Origin: Eucalyptus grandis
Taxonomy: Eukaryota > Streptophyta > Magnoliopsida > Myrtales > Myrtaceae
Length of the DNA stretch: 64,000 nucleotides
Reading direction: 5' to 3'
Assembly (NCBI RefSeq): GCF_016545825.1
Contig: NC_052615.1
Span: 23,118,520-23,182,519 of the forward strand
Shown here: positions 22,260-34,679 of the stretch, piece by piece
Layout: every line of letters begins with the position of its first letter
How positions within the stretch are numbered: position 1 is the stretch's first letter
Position numbers and translations under genes: made by a program
The notes under the pieces: generated by a model
Database searches by the model: none
Told to the model about the DNA's origin: nothing
What the model saw: the letters and a program-made list of their open reading frames with translations, nothing else

Positions 22260-24380
22260 TCAAGTTTGCTTGGGAATGCGAACAAGCTGGAAATCTCCCA
22301 TGGACTGGATGATGCCTTCCAGCTTTTTCAGATCTTCCTTTAGATGATCCACCTCTTCACTTTTAGCATTGGCTTGAATCTGAAGAGCAAGAGCTTGGAT
22401 CTCGATCGACAATGAAACGGAAGAAGCTTGTCCTGCATTCTTCAAGTTCTGAACTTCGCTTTCCAAAGCATATATCTGACCCCACAATTCCAAAAGTACA
22501 TCAATGATTCTGCAAAAATCTGCTGAGTTATCAGTCTGCGTATTGGCTTCGGCACGATCTGATGAAGTAAAGGCAGACGATGGTATATCAGCATAATCAC
22601 GCAGATTTGGCGATGAAGCACCTTGTCCCTCCTCAGGAAATTGAGAGGCATGAATGTCTTCTGGATCTGCTGGAGAGCGACTGACTCCTTCACTGTTAAA
22701 AGGATATGAGGACATTCCTCTGTTTTCATTATCTCCCCCTGTCTCCATGGCTTCAGGTGGAGAAGAGTTTTCCTCATGCTCTCCTTCCTTTTCTTCTTCA
22801 AACCTTTCCTCGTCAGTTTCTTTTTCTTCAGCTTCTTTCTCCTTTTCTTCCTTCTCCTTTGCTTCTCTCTCCTCTGCTTTTTTCTCCTGTTCTACTCTCT
22901 CCTCTGCTTCTTTCTCCTGTCGTTCTACTGATTCAGGAATAGAACGACTCAGCTTCTTTAATGCTATAGCAGAAATTGTGAGGTCATCCTCATCATCTTC
23001 ATCAGTAATGAGAGCTTTTCTCTTTTTGGATGGAGTAACCATGGGCTCCTTCCATTTTCTTTTTGCTGCAGAAGAGACTTGATGAGATTTGACAAGGGTT
23101 TTCTCCTTAAATTTCTTCAACGCCTTGTCGAGATCTTTCAAACGCATTTTGGACACCATTTTCAGTCCTACCACCATTTTGTCACAAGGTCGAACACAGA
23201 GAATTTGTGGAGGCTGAATATTCAAATGTCTGAATATCTTTGACACAAGACCTGGATAAGGAAGTTGGCCCTTGTCCTTCACCACTGCTATATACATGTG
23301 AAACAGAATAGTGTGAGGAAGAGAAAACTTTTTTCCAGCATTAATTGCGCACATCAGCTTTGCCTTTGAGTTAGAAACATCAGTCTTTGAAGTTGATTTG
23401 GGTCTGAGGCAATTTATCACAATTTTGTGAAGCAGAATGTTGAACGCATGCATCTTTGAGTATGAAATCATTCCCTCTGTTATTCTGTCTTTAACAAGTT
23501 CCAATGTGGCACGAGCTATAAAGACACTGATGGGTTGATATCTCCCTCTCTCAACCCCAATAACATCTGCTAACATATCCACATCCACTACAAAGTCATG
23601 ATCTTGGACACTGAAGGAGATTCTATTCGCATCCAAGAAACTAAGATTTGAATAGAAATATGCAGTTAATTGAGCATAGGCTTCTGTGGTGTCGGAACAG
23701 AACTGTTCAAGTTGAAGAAAACTGAACTGTTCTCTCAAATTGACATTCACAGCATCAAGGAAATCAAAATCTACACATCTTAGGGTTTATCACCCCACGT
23801 TTCAACAATTTGGAGTATAGATCCTTCTGTTCCTTCGATCTAAACAATTTTGTTCTTTTTCCTTGAATTCTCGCCGCAACACCCATTCTTGGTTGAAATT
23901 CTTTGTACAATCTGTCATCATCATTTTCATCTATCGGATTAAAACCTCCAACACGCGGATCACTTGGGATATTTGCAAGGGTTTTTCTGCCATCCCCTTA
24001 GGAGCAATTTCCAAACTCTCCATTTTTTGCAAAAAGATGTACTCATTCCCATATCCCTTGTTCTTAAGAAACTCATTGATGTAGTTCAAAGGAGTACCAA
24101 TGCTCTTTAAAGCACGGTAGAGCTTATAAATAAAAGAGGGCTTTTGAACTCTTACAGGATCTGTGTCTTCGGCGATTTCTTCCTCTTGTTGATGAACAAC
24201 ATTCTGTGGACTAGATGGTGGAGAATGATGCTGCTGAGAATGTTGTGGGCTCTACTACTGACTTGGTGACTCCTCTTCCTCGGTGAGATCAAAGTGAGTA
24301 GGCCCCTTACTCATTCGCCGTGGTCCCCTGCTTGCAATCCTTGAAGACTTTCTTGAAGATGACATCTTTCTCAGTCTTTG
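22260..24380 (-). CDS. SIRE-type extra 3' ORF (envelope-like position), mostly intact
   Basis: A third ORF after RNase H. The last 496 codons (23750-22260) are open without interruption. Upstream in-frame-like sequence from about 24360 (MSSSRKSSRIASRGPRR, then an acidic TEEEE stretch) is separated by several stops, so the ancestral protein was longer. The intact part has an N-terminal globular region with MLADVIGVERG (about residues 60-70) and LPYPGLVSKIF, which I recognise as typical of plant putative-transposon proteins, then a basic KKRK stretch near residue 245. An acidic EKE/KEE-rich segment (about 275-325), a Ser/Pro-rich linker and a C-terminal coiled-coil-like region follow. I see no clear signal peptide or fusion peptide, so envelope is a positional name only. 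Confidence 0.7.
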
Positions 24381-24799
24381 AAAGATTCCTTGCTTGACTT
24401 TCCCAAGAAAGATGACAACTTTTTGAAGATTAAACAAGGGAGAAAGACAGGTTGTGGAAGATCGATGATTTTTAGGGTTTTGGAGTTAAGTGAAGAGGAA
24501 CCGATTGTTTATAGCTTAGTCGAAACGGGGGAATGCTAAACGTCGTAAAGGAAGGTTAAAAGATACCTTTTTAAAAAATAACTGTCTTTTTAAAAAAAAT
24601 GGATAACTGCCATTAACTCATTTTGAAAAGGAAAAATTGCACTTTTCATGGAAATTGAAGATAGCATAAATCAATCATGAATGGATAAGTGATCATACCT
24701 TTACGAAATTTAATATAAGAGAAAATAAAATAACTTACAGTCAAGAACCATGATTGTTTGAAACTGAGAGTCTCTAGACTTTAACTTCTTCAAGCTTCA

Positions 24800-26610
24800 A
24801 GATGTTGAGTCTGGAATGGATGATTTCAAATTGATTTTTCTCCAAAGGCTTAATAAATATATCCGCTAGTTGGTTCTTTGAGTCAACAAACTGAATCGAA
24901 ACTTCTCCATTTTGAACATGATCTCTAATGAAGTGATGTCAAATCTCTATATGCTTTGCTCTTGAAGAATTGGATTTTTGGTAAGATTGATTGCACTTTG
25001 GTGTTGTCACGCTTAATCTCCATGCATGAATCTTCAATTCCAAAATCTCTTAATTGTTGTTTTATCCACAGAATTTGTGAACAACAGCTTCGAGAGCTAC
25101 ATATTCTGCTTCGCCGTAGAAAGAGCTACGTATTTTGCTTCCTTGAAAACCAAGACACTGTCCTACTTCCAAGTAACCGACAGGTACCCGAGGTGCTCTT
25201 TCTATCAACTCTGCAACCGGCTAGATCTGCATCTGAATATCCAAGAAGAGTAAAGTCTCATTTTTTAGAATACCAAAGGCCGATGCTTGAAGTTGAAGCA
25301 ATGTATTTGATAATACGCTTTGCAGCACTTAGATGAGATTCTTTAGGGTCTGCTTGAAATTTGGCACAAATGCAAACACTAAGCAAAATGTCAGGTCTAG
25401 AAGCAGTAAGATAAAGAAGTGAACCGATGATACTCCTGTATAGCTTCTAGTCAACTTTCTTTCCTCTTTCATCTTTGTCGATCTTCAAGGAACTTGACAT
25501 TGGTATATCAGTCTTTTTGCAATTTTCCAGTCCAAACTTTTTGACAAGATCATTAGCATATTTTTCTTGATGAATAAAAGTCCATTCCTTCAATTGTTTC
25601 ACTTGAAGTCCAAGAAAGAAGGTTAGTTCACCCATCATACTCATTTCAAATTCATCCTGCATAGACTTAGAGAATTTCTTTCATAAACTTTCATTTGAGG
25701 ATCCAAAAATGATATCATCGACATATATTTGAACAAACAGAAAACTTTTGCTTTCTCTTTTGATAAATAGAGTAGTATTTACTTTACCTTTTTCAAAGCC
25801 ATTTTGAATTAAAAACTTACTCAGTCTGTCGTACCACGCTCGAGGTGCTTGCTTTAATCCATACAAGGCTTTTTTCAGTTTAAATACTGAGTCTGGCTTC
25901 CTTGGGTCTTCAAACCCAGGTGGTTATTCCACATAAACTTCCTCATGGATAAATCCATTCAGGAAAGCACTTTTGACGTTCATTTGGAATAACATGAAAT
26001 TCTTATAACAAGCAAAAGCAAACAATAATCGAATTGCTTCTAACCTTGCTACTGGTGCGTAAGTCTCGTCATAGTCTATCCCTTCTTCTTGCGTATATCC
26101 CTTGGCCACGAGTCTTGCTTTGTTTCCTACAACTTTACCTTTTTCATTCTTCTTGTTCCTAAAAACCCATTTAGCTCCAATAATATATTTACCTTTTGGT
26201 TTAGGAGTTAATTCCCAGACATCATTGATACTGAATTGTCTGAGTTCTTCTTACATAGCTTCAATCCAGCTTTCATCAGATAAAGCTTCTTCTATGCTTT
26301 TTGGTTCTATTTCAGAAATAAGAGCCACAACACTAGACTCTTCGCGCCTTTTAGATCTTATGCGAATTCCTTCATTAATGTCGCCAATAATGAGGTCTTT
26401 GGGATGACTGGACTTATGCTTCCAGTTACTGATTGATTTGTCGGGTTGATGATCACTTCCTTCATTTGAATCTTCAATAACCATTTGATGTTGGTCTTTC
26501 AGAGTCTGAGTTGCTTCTTGAGATTTAGACTTTGTAAAGTCTGGAGCAGTTCGATTCTTCAAGATAAGTCTCGAGCGATTCATTTTGCATAGAATCCTGG
26601 AATTTGACAT
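24800..26610 (-). pseudogene. Reverse transcriptase and RNase H of element C
   Basis: In order on the minus strand: the end of the linker after integrase (from about 26610); RT start [20 protein letters not shown] (about 26109-26050); [10 protein letters not shown]; a stop where the PPGF motif begins; YGLKQAPRAWYDRL; and the catalytic IYVDDIIFGS (about 25700). Then come FFLGLQVKQ, a KYANDLVKKF stretch and the RNase H region, with ADLAGC and KSTSG words near 25220-25190. Single stops occur at several points (for example 25922, 25680, 25445) and the RNase H part has frame changes. These are canonical Ty1/copia RT signatures. The protein cannot be made as it stands. Confidence 0.88.
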
Positions 26611-26930
26611 TCATTGATTCCTCCACAGATTGACTCTTTTTGTTATAGACTCGTAAGCTTTGCTTGAGGTAGAATATCTAAGGAAGATTCTTTCATCTGA
26701 TTTTCTTCAAACTTACCAACTCTATCATTTGCATTTTTCAATATAAAGCATTTGCATCCGAACACATGAAAATATGAAACAATAGGCTTCTTTCCTTTGA
26801 ATAACTCATAGGGGTTTTTTCCAAATAGGCCTTAGAAAAACTCTATTTATAATGTAACATGCTGTTGAAACTGATTCACCCCAAAAACGTGAAGAGATGT
26901 TATTTTCAATTAAAAGAGTTCTAGCCATTT

Positions 26931-26998
26931 CTTGAAGCGATCTAGTCTTTCTTTCTTGAAGCGATCTAGTCTTTCTTGAAGCGATCTAGTCTTTCTTT
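26931..26998. repeat. 22-bp triplication in the integrase region
   Basis: CTTGAAGCGATCTAGTCTTT appears three times in a row with small spacing differences. On the minus strand it falls on the ERK..RSLQEMAR region of copia integrase. It disrupts that region and probably arose by slippage. Confidence 0.75.
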
Positions 26999-27943
26999 CC
27001 ACAACTCCATTTTGCTCTGGAGTATATGGAGAGGAGAATACATGCTGAAAAAACCAGATTCATCACAGTATTTTTGTAAAATCATGATTTTCAAATTCAC
27101 CTCCATTGTTCTTATACTTGAGATAACATACCATTTTTCATTTTGAACCTTTTTAGCAAACTTTTCAAAGTAAGAGAAAGTTTCAGACTTACTTGCCAGG
27201 AAATATACCCAAGTAAATCGTGAGTAATCATCCACAATTACTAGGCAATATTTCTTACTTCCAATACTATGAGTTCTAGTAGGTCCGAAAAGGTCCATAT
27301 GTAGAAGCTGCAGTACACGATTAGTGGAAACTTGATTTATTGGTTTAAAGGAATTTCTTACCTGCTTTCCCAATACGCATGGTGTACATAGATCATACTT
27401 TTGGTATGACAATTTGGGTAGACCACGAACAAGCTTCTTCGCTGAAATTTTGGCTATCTGCTTCATATTGATGTGCCCAAGCTTTCTGTGCCGTAAGCTC
27501 GCTTCATCTTGAATTGAGATTAGACATTGCGATTCATCTAGTTTCACATCCAAGAGGTAGATATTTCCATGTCTTCGGCCCATGAATGACTGAGTAGAAT
27601 CTTTACTTGTTCCTGAACATATTCCCTCTTGAAAGTCGATTTCGAAACCAGTGTCACACAGCTGACTGACACTGAGCAGATTGTAGTTGAGTCCTTCCAC
27701 TAGGCAAACATTGCTTATTGTGAGGTTTCCAATCTTTACAGTTCTAAATCCCAAAATTTTTCCTTTGCTGTTTCCTCCAAAAGAAACTTTTCCGAGTTTT
27801 ATGAAGCAATTTGAATCTCCTGTCATATGTCTTGAGCATCCACTATCCAGATACCATTTTACATTTTTCTTGATAGTGACCTCAAATTCACTTTTTGAAT
27901 CTGAGTCTGTCTCGGAGTTTGAATCTGAATCTAATTGTGCCAT
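26966..27943 (-). pseudogene. Protease and integrase of element C
   Basis: Starts with an acidic Ser/Asp linker, then the protease active site WYLDSGCSRHMTG (Asp-Ser-Gly, about residues 31-43). The GAG-pre-integrase zinc-binding region shows LRHRKLGHINMKQ and CTPCVLGKQ. The integrase core begins LLHMDLFGPT with the first catalytic Asp and VDDYSRFTWVYFL. The second catalytic segment is frame-shifted near 27100 and the third is lost in another frame change and the triplication at 26931. The upstream gag frame ends at the same place, so gag and pol are now out of frame. Confidence 0.88.
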
Positions 27944-28988
27944 TAGACATATATTGGCATAATCATCATCACTTTCTTCACATTCTGTATCACTCCAGGT
28001 TTCTGCTTTAAGAGCCTTCGATACTTTTCAGCTTTTCCTTTCTCTTTTTTCAGAAGAGGACAGTTGGGTCTAATGTGTCCCTTTTTCTTACATTCAAAGC
28101 AGACTACATCTTTGTTTGATTCATCATCATCAACAGACTTGATTTGTTGCTTTTGAAAACTCTGTTTCTTTGGATTGAATCTTCTTCCTTTTACGTTAAG
28201 CTTTCTGAATCTTCTTATCATGAGAGCAAGCTCCTCATCATCCATATTGTCTTCAGAATCTGTGACATCAGAATCATCATTGGATTTTAATGCAATGGAT
28301 TTCTTACCTTTAGAATCTTCGTCTTCATTGATTCGTTCCACTTCATAAGACTGAAGAGTTCCAACCAACTCACGACAGACAGTGGCATGATTCTTTATGT
28401 CTCTCTTATTGAAGTCTTTATGTGATTCCAATCCTTGGAGAGTCCACGCAAAAGCTTGTTTACTTTCATGGGATCAGAAATTGGTTGCCCTTGATTTTCA
28501 AGGCCATTCACAATCTCTGTAAAACGACTAAACATGTCAGTAATAGATTCTCCAGATTTCATTTTGAATGCTTCATATTGACCGAGGAGAATGTTGATTC
28601 TGGTCTCTTTCACTCGATCAGTTCCTTCATAGGTGATATGTAATCTATCCCAGACTTCTTTTGCTGTAACACAAGAAGATGTTATGTTATATTCAGTAGG
28701 TGATAAAGCACAATATAAAGAATAAATTGCTTTTGCATCAAGAGCTTGTCTCTTGATTATCTCTTCCTGAGTCATTTCACTTGACTCAACAGTTTCTTTT
28801 CCTCTCTCTGTGACAGATGCAGCTTTAGGAGTGATTCCTTTTTCTACAACGTCCCATTCTAGAGGATCATTTGATCGTAGAAACGCTTTCATCTTGTTTT
28901 TCCAGATGTTGTAATCCTTTCCATCAAAGTAAGGTTGTCTGGTATTGCTCTGCTCTTCCACCAGCCCTGGAGCTAGCATACTAGCCAT
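27943..28988 (-). pseudogene. Gag of element C
   Basis: Begins at the ATG at 28988, about 60 bp after the primer-binding site. The first 197 codons include YFDGKDYNIWKNKMKAFL and AKEVWDRL, typical of copia gag. A TAA replaces the Gln codon retained in element A (after TSIRET), and a one-base deletion a little further on shifts the frame. The second frame holds LVGTLQSYEVE, an acidic DSEDNMDDEE stretch and a CCHC knuckle CFEC-KKKG-H-IRPN-C (about 28105-28060). Element A gag, which keeps Gln and frame here, shows the ancestral state. Confidence 0.9.
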
Positions 28989-29050
28989 GGATCTTTAACT
29001 CTGAAGTAAAACACTTCAAACAAAGTGAGTACACAAGCTCTGATACCAAT

Positions 29051-29981
29051 TGATATAGCTAGTAATAGCACCTAGAAGGGGGTGAATAGGTGTTTAAATA
29101 ATTTCTTGAGATATGAAAGCAATACTGGACTAACAACAGAAAGGAAGCTCTCCTTTAGTTAACAAATCGAACTATGATCAAAGTAAAGCGGAGAGTAAGG
29201 AAGAGAAGATTGAACACAAGGTTTATAGTGGTTCGGCTTATTCCAAGCCTACGTCCACTCTTTCGCACCGATGACCCTACCGGCTGGATTTCACTATGAA
29301 CAAAAGAGATATTACAAAGACCTTGCTTTCCCTTGATTCCACAAAGTGTAGATATTCTATCACACTTCCTCAAGGTCTCTCAAAGTATAGACTCTCTTTT
29401 GTGTACAAGATTTCGCTTAGCAAATGAATTGACTAAGAATCAAAGAGCTTCAGACTTTGGAATTCTTCTATCGTGCACTCCTCGAACAACTGGAACGTCT
29501 TCCTTTTATACTCCTTTGTGCCATCATACCTGTTGGCACTTACCAAAGGAATTCTTCCAATCCTCCCGTTGGACAGAATCAATTAGGAAGATTATTCGAG
29601 CTATTAAAGGAACATGTCGATAGCCCATCAATCCTGCTCGCCCATACAATCAGGATCTTGGTTTCCATAAGTAGAACCTTCTAGGAATACTTCGTCAATC
29701 ATCGGATCTTTAATCATTCTTGATTTGAATAAAGGAATCCGTTATGTCTTATCCAAATAAAGAGATCTTCTCCGCCGATAAGGCCAAATCCTTAGAGAAG
29801 CACTCGCTTACGGATAGCCTTTCTTCAACGGATTAGAAACTGTCAATCGAATAGACTTTGAATCTTGAGTCTGGCAGTCCGGAGGTCTTCAGACTTTAAT
29901 AGCAGAGTCTGCAAATCTTCAGACCAGACTGATAGAAACGTTTTGTGAGCTTCAAAATATTCCAGAAAGATTTCTCCAACA
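29051..29981 (-). repeat. 5' LTR of copia element C
   Basis: 931 bp. It begins TGTTGGAG on the minus strand and ends ...TATATCA just before AT and the TGGTATCAGAGC primer-binding site. It differs from the 3' LTR at scattered positions only, consistent with fairly recent insertion. Confidence 0.92.
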
Positions 29982-30567
29982 TTGACATGGTTCTAATCTT
30001 TTGAGAGACCTTGCAAAAGTTTGTTGACCTTCATTGGGGAAGAAATTGGTTGAACTTGATATGCTAAATCATTTACAATTTCTGTAAAATGACTGAACAT
30101 ATCTCCAATTGACTTTCCTTGCTTCATCTTGAAGGATTCATATTGGCCAAGCAGGAAGTTTACTTTTGTCTCTTTTACACGATCAGTCCCTTCATATGTA
30201 ACATGAAGTATATCCCAAACTTCTTTTGTTATTTCACATGAAAAGATTATGTTATATTTATTAGGAGACAAGGCACAACGTAAAGAATAAATGGCTTTTG
30301 TATCAAGAGTTTCTCTTTTAGACATCTCCGTCCGAGACATAAGAGCGAGGGGTTTGGTTTCTTTGTCTTTGCCATTCTTATTTGATGTAGATGCAACAGT
30401 GGGATTGATTCCTTTTTCCACAACATCGCAATGCAAGATCTCTGGATCTTAGGAATGCTTTCATTTTGTTCTTCCACACGTTGTATTCGTTTCCATCAAA
30501 ATATGGTGGCTTGGTGTTGCTTTGCCATTCCATAAGTCTTGGTGCTAAGATACTAGCTATAAAAGAT
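29982..30567 (-). pseudogene. Gag of element A, 5' part
   Basis: Starts near 30567 where the expected ATG before ASILAPRLMEW reads ATA. YFDGNEYNVWKNKMKAFL follows, then a frame change near 30435, and then a long frame to 29993 with KEVWDILHVTYEGTD and LLQGLSKD. The next codon is TAG, where element C and other copia elements have Trp (DWNH). The coding sense continues across the element C insertion point into 20931. Confidence 0.85.
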
Positions 30568-30623
30568 CTTTAGCTTAGAAGTAAAACACTTTAATAATTA
30601 AGCATACAAGCTCTGATACCAAA

Positions 30624-30931
30624 TGAAAGTGCTAGTATGAACACCTAGAGGGGGTGAATAGGTGTAAGAAAAATATTCGTAAAAAATAGTAGAAATATTT
30701 CAATTTTGAAACTGAGTTTGAAGAGCAGCAAACTTTGAGCGAGATCAGACTTTAGCAGTTAAATAGAACTACGAAAAAAGTAAATAAGTTCAGGAAAGAG
30801 AATAAGAACACGAGGTTTATAGTGGTTCGGCTTAGATTAAGCCTACGTCCAATCTCCCATGCTAACAGCCCTAGTTGGATTCCACTATGTAATCAACAAG
30901 AGATTACAACTTTGAATGTAAACACTTAGTG
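30624..30931 (-). repeat. 5' LTR of element A, first part (interrupted)
   Basis: Matches 17268 onward up to AAACACTTAGTG. The LTR resumes at 37010 with CATTATCTCACTAAG. The caulimovirid sequence lies between. Confidence 0.85.
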
Positions 30932-31244
30932 CCATGAATGGACCTAGACTTAGAACCAGGGAGGACGAAGTCAATTTTCTGCAAGTATTCCTTCCCACAG
31001 TGGGCGAACAACTCCGTTTAAGCCCTTCAAGGACAACATTTTAGTAGAAAACCACTCAGCCCTTTAGTTCAGAGCCTAAAGTCACTCAAAGATGCTAGGA
31101 TGGAAACGTTTCTAATCTACCCGAGTTGCATTTCTTGGAGGATCCTACCAGGCTGGAGAAGAAGAAGAGTTTAGAAAGCCATAGAGAGGTTTTTCACAAA
31201 ACACTCACTTTACTTCAAGGAACTCTGCCCAACACATTACACCC

Positions 31245-31265
31245 TATTTGCCTTATATATATACA
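31245..31265 (-). promoter_or_regulatory. Likely viral TATA region
   Basis: On the minus strand TATATATAAGGC lies downstream of the polyprotein end and before a leader-like stretch. The opposite-strand copy has the matching CTATATAAGGCAAATAGGG at 36731-36749. The position fits the pregenomic promoter of caulimovirids. Confidence 0.5.
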
Positions 31266-31494
31266 ATAAGAGGTCTCAAACATACAAGGACCATGCACAT
31301 GGGTCCTGAAAAAAAAAAAAAAAAAAACAAAGGCACCGGAAACTTCCAAGAGGGAATCATTCGCACACTATGAACAGTGACTGTGAACAGTACTTTCCCT
31401 AGCCTAGTGCTACAGTAAAAGTGAACAGTACTTGCTACAGTGATCTTGTACGGACACTGGTCTTCTTCAACGGTCTTGTCCATCATGAGCATTG

Positions 31495-33241
31495 TAGTCA
31501 TAGTCGGAGTCATCCAAGCTGTGTACTGTTACTAGGCAATGTTCATCATACTTTTGTTCAAGTGCTTCAAGGTCTTCTGGTGAGAATCTAATTCAGTTAG
31601 CGTGATGAGGATGCGGAGGCTTCCTCATGTGCCTAGTGGGATGCTTCTTCCTGTGCCTAGTTTGTATTATCGTCTCCTGTAGTGTCGGCAGGAATGCTTG
31701 GTTGGGGCTAATTAGATGGCTATGCATAGAAGGACATGTCTATGCTTTGGGATAAGGACGAAGGTCCTTAATCATAGGGATCTTGGGAAAGAGGACCTCC
31801 CCAACATGCATAGGGGTCCTAAGTGAATTGGACAACATCATCTGCATCTGTCATTTCATGTTCCTAGGGATGACGTAGCTTGCTTGAATTCTTCGAGTGC
31901 TTCCTTGGCTTCTGGTGCTAGGTCATAATGATCACATGCAGTGGGTACATTATAGTTCCAGACATCTTCAGGAATGGTTTTTTTTTCTTAGCAGAGAATT
32001 CTCTGGAGTTCTCGGTAGTGGTGTTCACAACATCCAACAGGTCCTGAATAAGATTTGTGAATTCGAGCTTCTCTACTGTCCAAATGAGCTTCTAGTGCTA
32101 GGTCATTACTGAAAAAATGCCATGGACGTTGGAAAAACAAGATGGTATGGACTTCAGGATTTGGTGTCATGGTTCTTAGTTCTTTCTCCAAGAGGTGTTT
32201 CCAGTGAGTAGAATGATAGAACCAATTGAGAAAGTCTAAGATATTTTTATCACTTTCTCTTTCACCATTACCTCCGCCGAGTAAGAATATTCTTGTGAGG
32301 TTGGCAATGAATCTTCTTTTGGAACTTCGATAGCTATTAAGTACTTATTGGTTAAGTACCATAATAACGTCTTGAGATGATCCATAAAATCATCTTCCTT
32401 CCAGATAAGAGGATGTATGAATGGATAATCCAAATTTAGCCCAAAAAGATAAAGAATCGAACATCCATTGAGTCTGAACAGGTCTGTGTGGCATTGCCAC
32501 ATAAGATTTCCAAGGTTCTCAGTGAGACTGTTATTCTGGATTTGTTCAATAATCTCCTAGGGATATTTCCAGCTTTGCAAATCTTTGATCTTCTCAATCT
32601 TGTATTTTATGCCATGATTGAGTATATGGAAAGCAGGTCTCTTGATGTACATGTTGATTTCGGCTAGTGCCTTTGAAATTGACAAGAAATCAACAAGCAC
32701 ATTTTTTTTTTTGGAATGTGTTTGGTTTCAAAAGAATATTTTGAAAACCATTCAGCTCATCGAAGCAATTGAGAATTTGGGATTTGCTTCTGTTTAAACT
32801 TGGTCATCTGTGGAAAAGATGCCATGTCCAATTCTACTAGGAAATGATGGCCAATGAGATGGAATTCAAGCTTCTTGATTCCATTTTTTACTGCGAATGG
32901 TAATGCATTTCAACTTAAGAAAACTTTCCACTTTTGTAAGCACAAATGTGTCTTTTACCATCAATTTTTTCAAACAGGATGGCTGCCCAGTATTCATCAC
33001 TAGCGTCAGTTTGGAGAATTCTTCTACCTATTGATAGTATTTGCAATGGTGGGAGATTTTGCATAATCTCCTTAAGCTCAGCAATTGCCTTAGTCTGAAT
33101 TTTTCCCCAGGGTAGGGGATGCTTCTTCAGCATTGCTTGCAGTGGAATCAACAGTTTTGCAATGTTTGGAACAAAATCTCTGAGATAATTAATTATCCCA
33201 AGAAATTGCTGAACTTGTTTTGTGGTGACGTTTTTTTTCAA
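31495..33241 (-). pseudogene. Caulimovirid RNase H and C-terminal extension, decayed
   Basis: RT connection and RNase H start at about 33241, with QQFLGIINYLRDF and ILQTDASDEYW (the TDAS motif). An extension of several hundred codons follows (frames at 32502-32236 and 32191-31988 are its best-preserved parts). It ends in an acidic Asp/Tyr-rich tail near 31510-31460. Several stops and frameshifts separate the parts. The extension has no domain I can name. Confidence 0.7.
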
Positions 33242-33389
33242 GAAACTTCAATAATTCTTGAGCAATATGTGACCTTGGATAGTATGTTCCTTTATTGAGG
33301 TGCATACCAAGGAATTCAATTTCGATCTGCGTATTGTTCATCATACTTTGAGAAAGCATGATGCCATGATTCTTCACGATTTCTGCGAA

Positions 33390-34420
33390 CTACTCAAGAA
33401 GTTGGCAATGTGACTGTTCATCAAGACTGTAGAGTAGGATATCATCAATGTATACGGTTGTACATGACAAGATTGGTTGGAAAATATGACACATGGCCTT
33501 TTGGAAAAGGGATGGTGCTACCTTTAGGCCAAAAGGAAGAACTTTCCACTGGAAGTGCTGGTTCGGGATACGGAATCCTGTTTTGGATCTGTGTTCAGGA
33601 TGGATGCCCAATTGCCAAAATCCGGCTTTAAGGTCGAATTTGGAATAGATGTGGGCCTAAGATAGTCCAGTAAAAAGGAAATTTCTGGACAGTAGAGGGA
33701 ACTTATCATCTTGAAGGAAAAGGTTAAGGGGTTGGTAATTGATTACTAGTCTCATTTTTCCTCTGTTCTGGTCAGCACGTTTATTGACATAAAAGGCTTC
33801 ACAAGCCCATTCAGAATTGGAGATTTCAATAAGGCCTTGTTGCAATAGTTCTAAGCATTCCCTTTGAGCTAAAGCCAAGTGTTCTGGCTTCATTCCCATA
33901 TGACTCGCCTTTGTAGGATTGATATCTTCATTCTTTTTTAATGGAAGGCGGACAAAGAACTTTGGATTTTCCCATAAAGGGTGAGAACACTTTTGAGCGA
34001 ATTCAGAATGGGATTCTGAACAAGATTCTAACAATTTCTGCATGATTAGGTCTAACAAACTCATTTGAATGGAAAAGAGTCTCTGGATATTAATGAATTT
34101 AGAGAATTGGTCTTCTACTTAAGACATTTTTCAGGAATGATGCGAAGCTGAGAGATTTGAGTCAAGATGTCCCAACCGATGATTAAGTCTTTGTTGGGAA
34201 GACTGGATCCAAAGATTATGGAACACTAGGGGAAGAACTGAACAGTTACGGGAGTGGTTCTAACACTTGTGGAGAAAGTATCTCTTGAGGCTGAGTTGGA
34301 ATATCGGACATAAAGAGTCCAGTATTCTTCAGGGAGAACTTTGGTATCCAAGATTGAACAATTTGCTCCGGTATCAATGAGAGCAATAACAGGGATAGGT
34401 TTGGCAAACTTGGAGGTGAG
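33390..34420 (-). pseudogene. Caulimovirid aspartic protease and reverse transcriptase, decayed
   Basis: The protease active site IDTGANCS lies near 34355-34385. The RT begins with a KPEHLALAQ region and shows WACEAFYVNKRA, then MRLVINYQPLN, and the catalytic YIDDILLYS near 33440. The frame changes at about 33660 and stops follow at other points, so no full polyprotein exists. The opposite-strand partial RT at 35925-36410 is an independent copy of the same region with different substitutions. Confidence 0.82.
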
Positions 34421-34679
34421 GATTTTTACAGGGAAATGGGGACAGTGAGTTTGACTTGAAAATATGTCAAGGCTTGGTTATGAAGATGTGGGTGATATGT
34501 GAAAAATATCTTCAGACTCCGAATCTGACTTAGTTTCACTGGAAGTGTGATAACATGGAATGACACAAAGAGTTTATTCAGATGGTTCTTCATCAGTAGA
34601 GCATAGTGATTCGATATCATCATTTTCAAGAGAAATACCCGTTTCATTCTCAATTTGATGTATCAAATGATGCTAACAT

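Larger units (their letters stand above)
20932..29981 (-). mobile_element. Ty1/copia element C, SIRE-like, near full length
   Basis: LTRs at 20932-21855 and 29051-29981 are close in sequence, so the element is younger than its host. Both flanks carry TTGAC (20927-20931 and 29982-29986), a perfect five-base target duplication. The minus strand shows a TGGTATCAGAGC primer-binding site beside the right-hand (5') LTR and the polypurine tract AAAAAATGGGGAGAT beside the left-hand (3') LTR. Order on the minus strand: gag, protease, integrase, reverse transcriptase, RNase H, then an extra 3' ORF. Pol in copia order plus a third ORF after RNase H is the SIRE/Maximus arrangement. Stops and frameshifts in gag and pol make it non-autonomous now. 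Confidence 0.93.

Noticed and set aside
22654..23082. 142-codon plus-strand frame rich in Ser and Phe
   Set aside because: It is the antisense shadow of the EK-rich part of the third ORF of element C.
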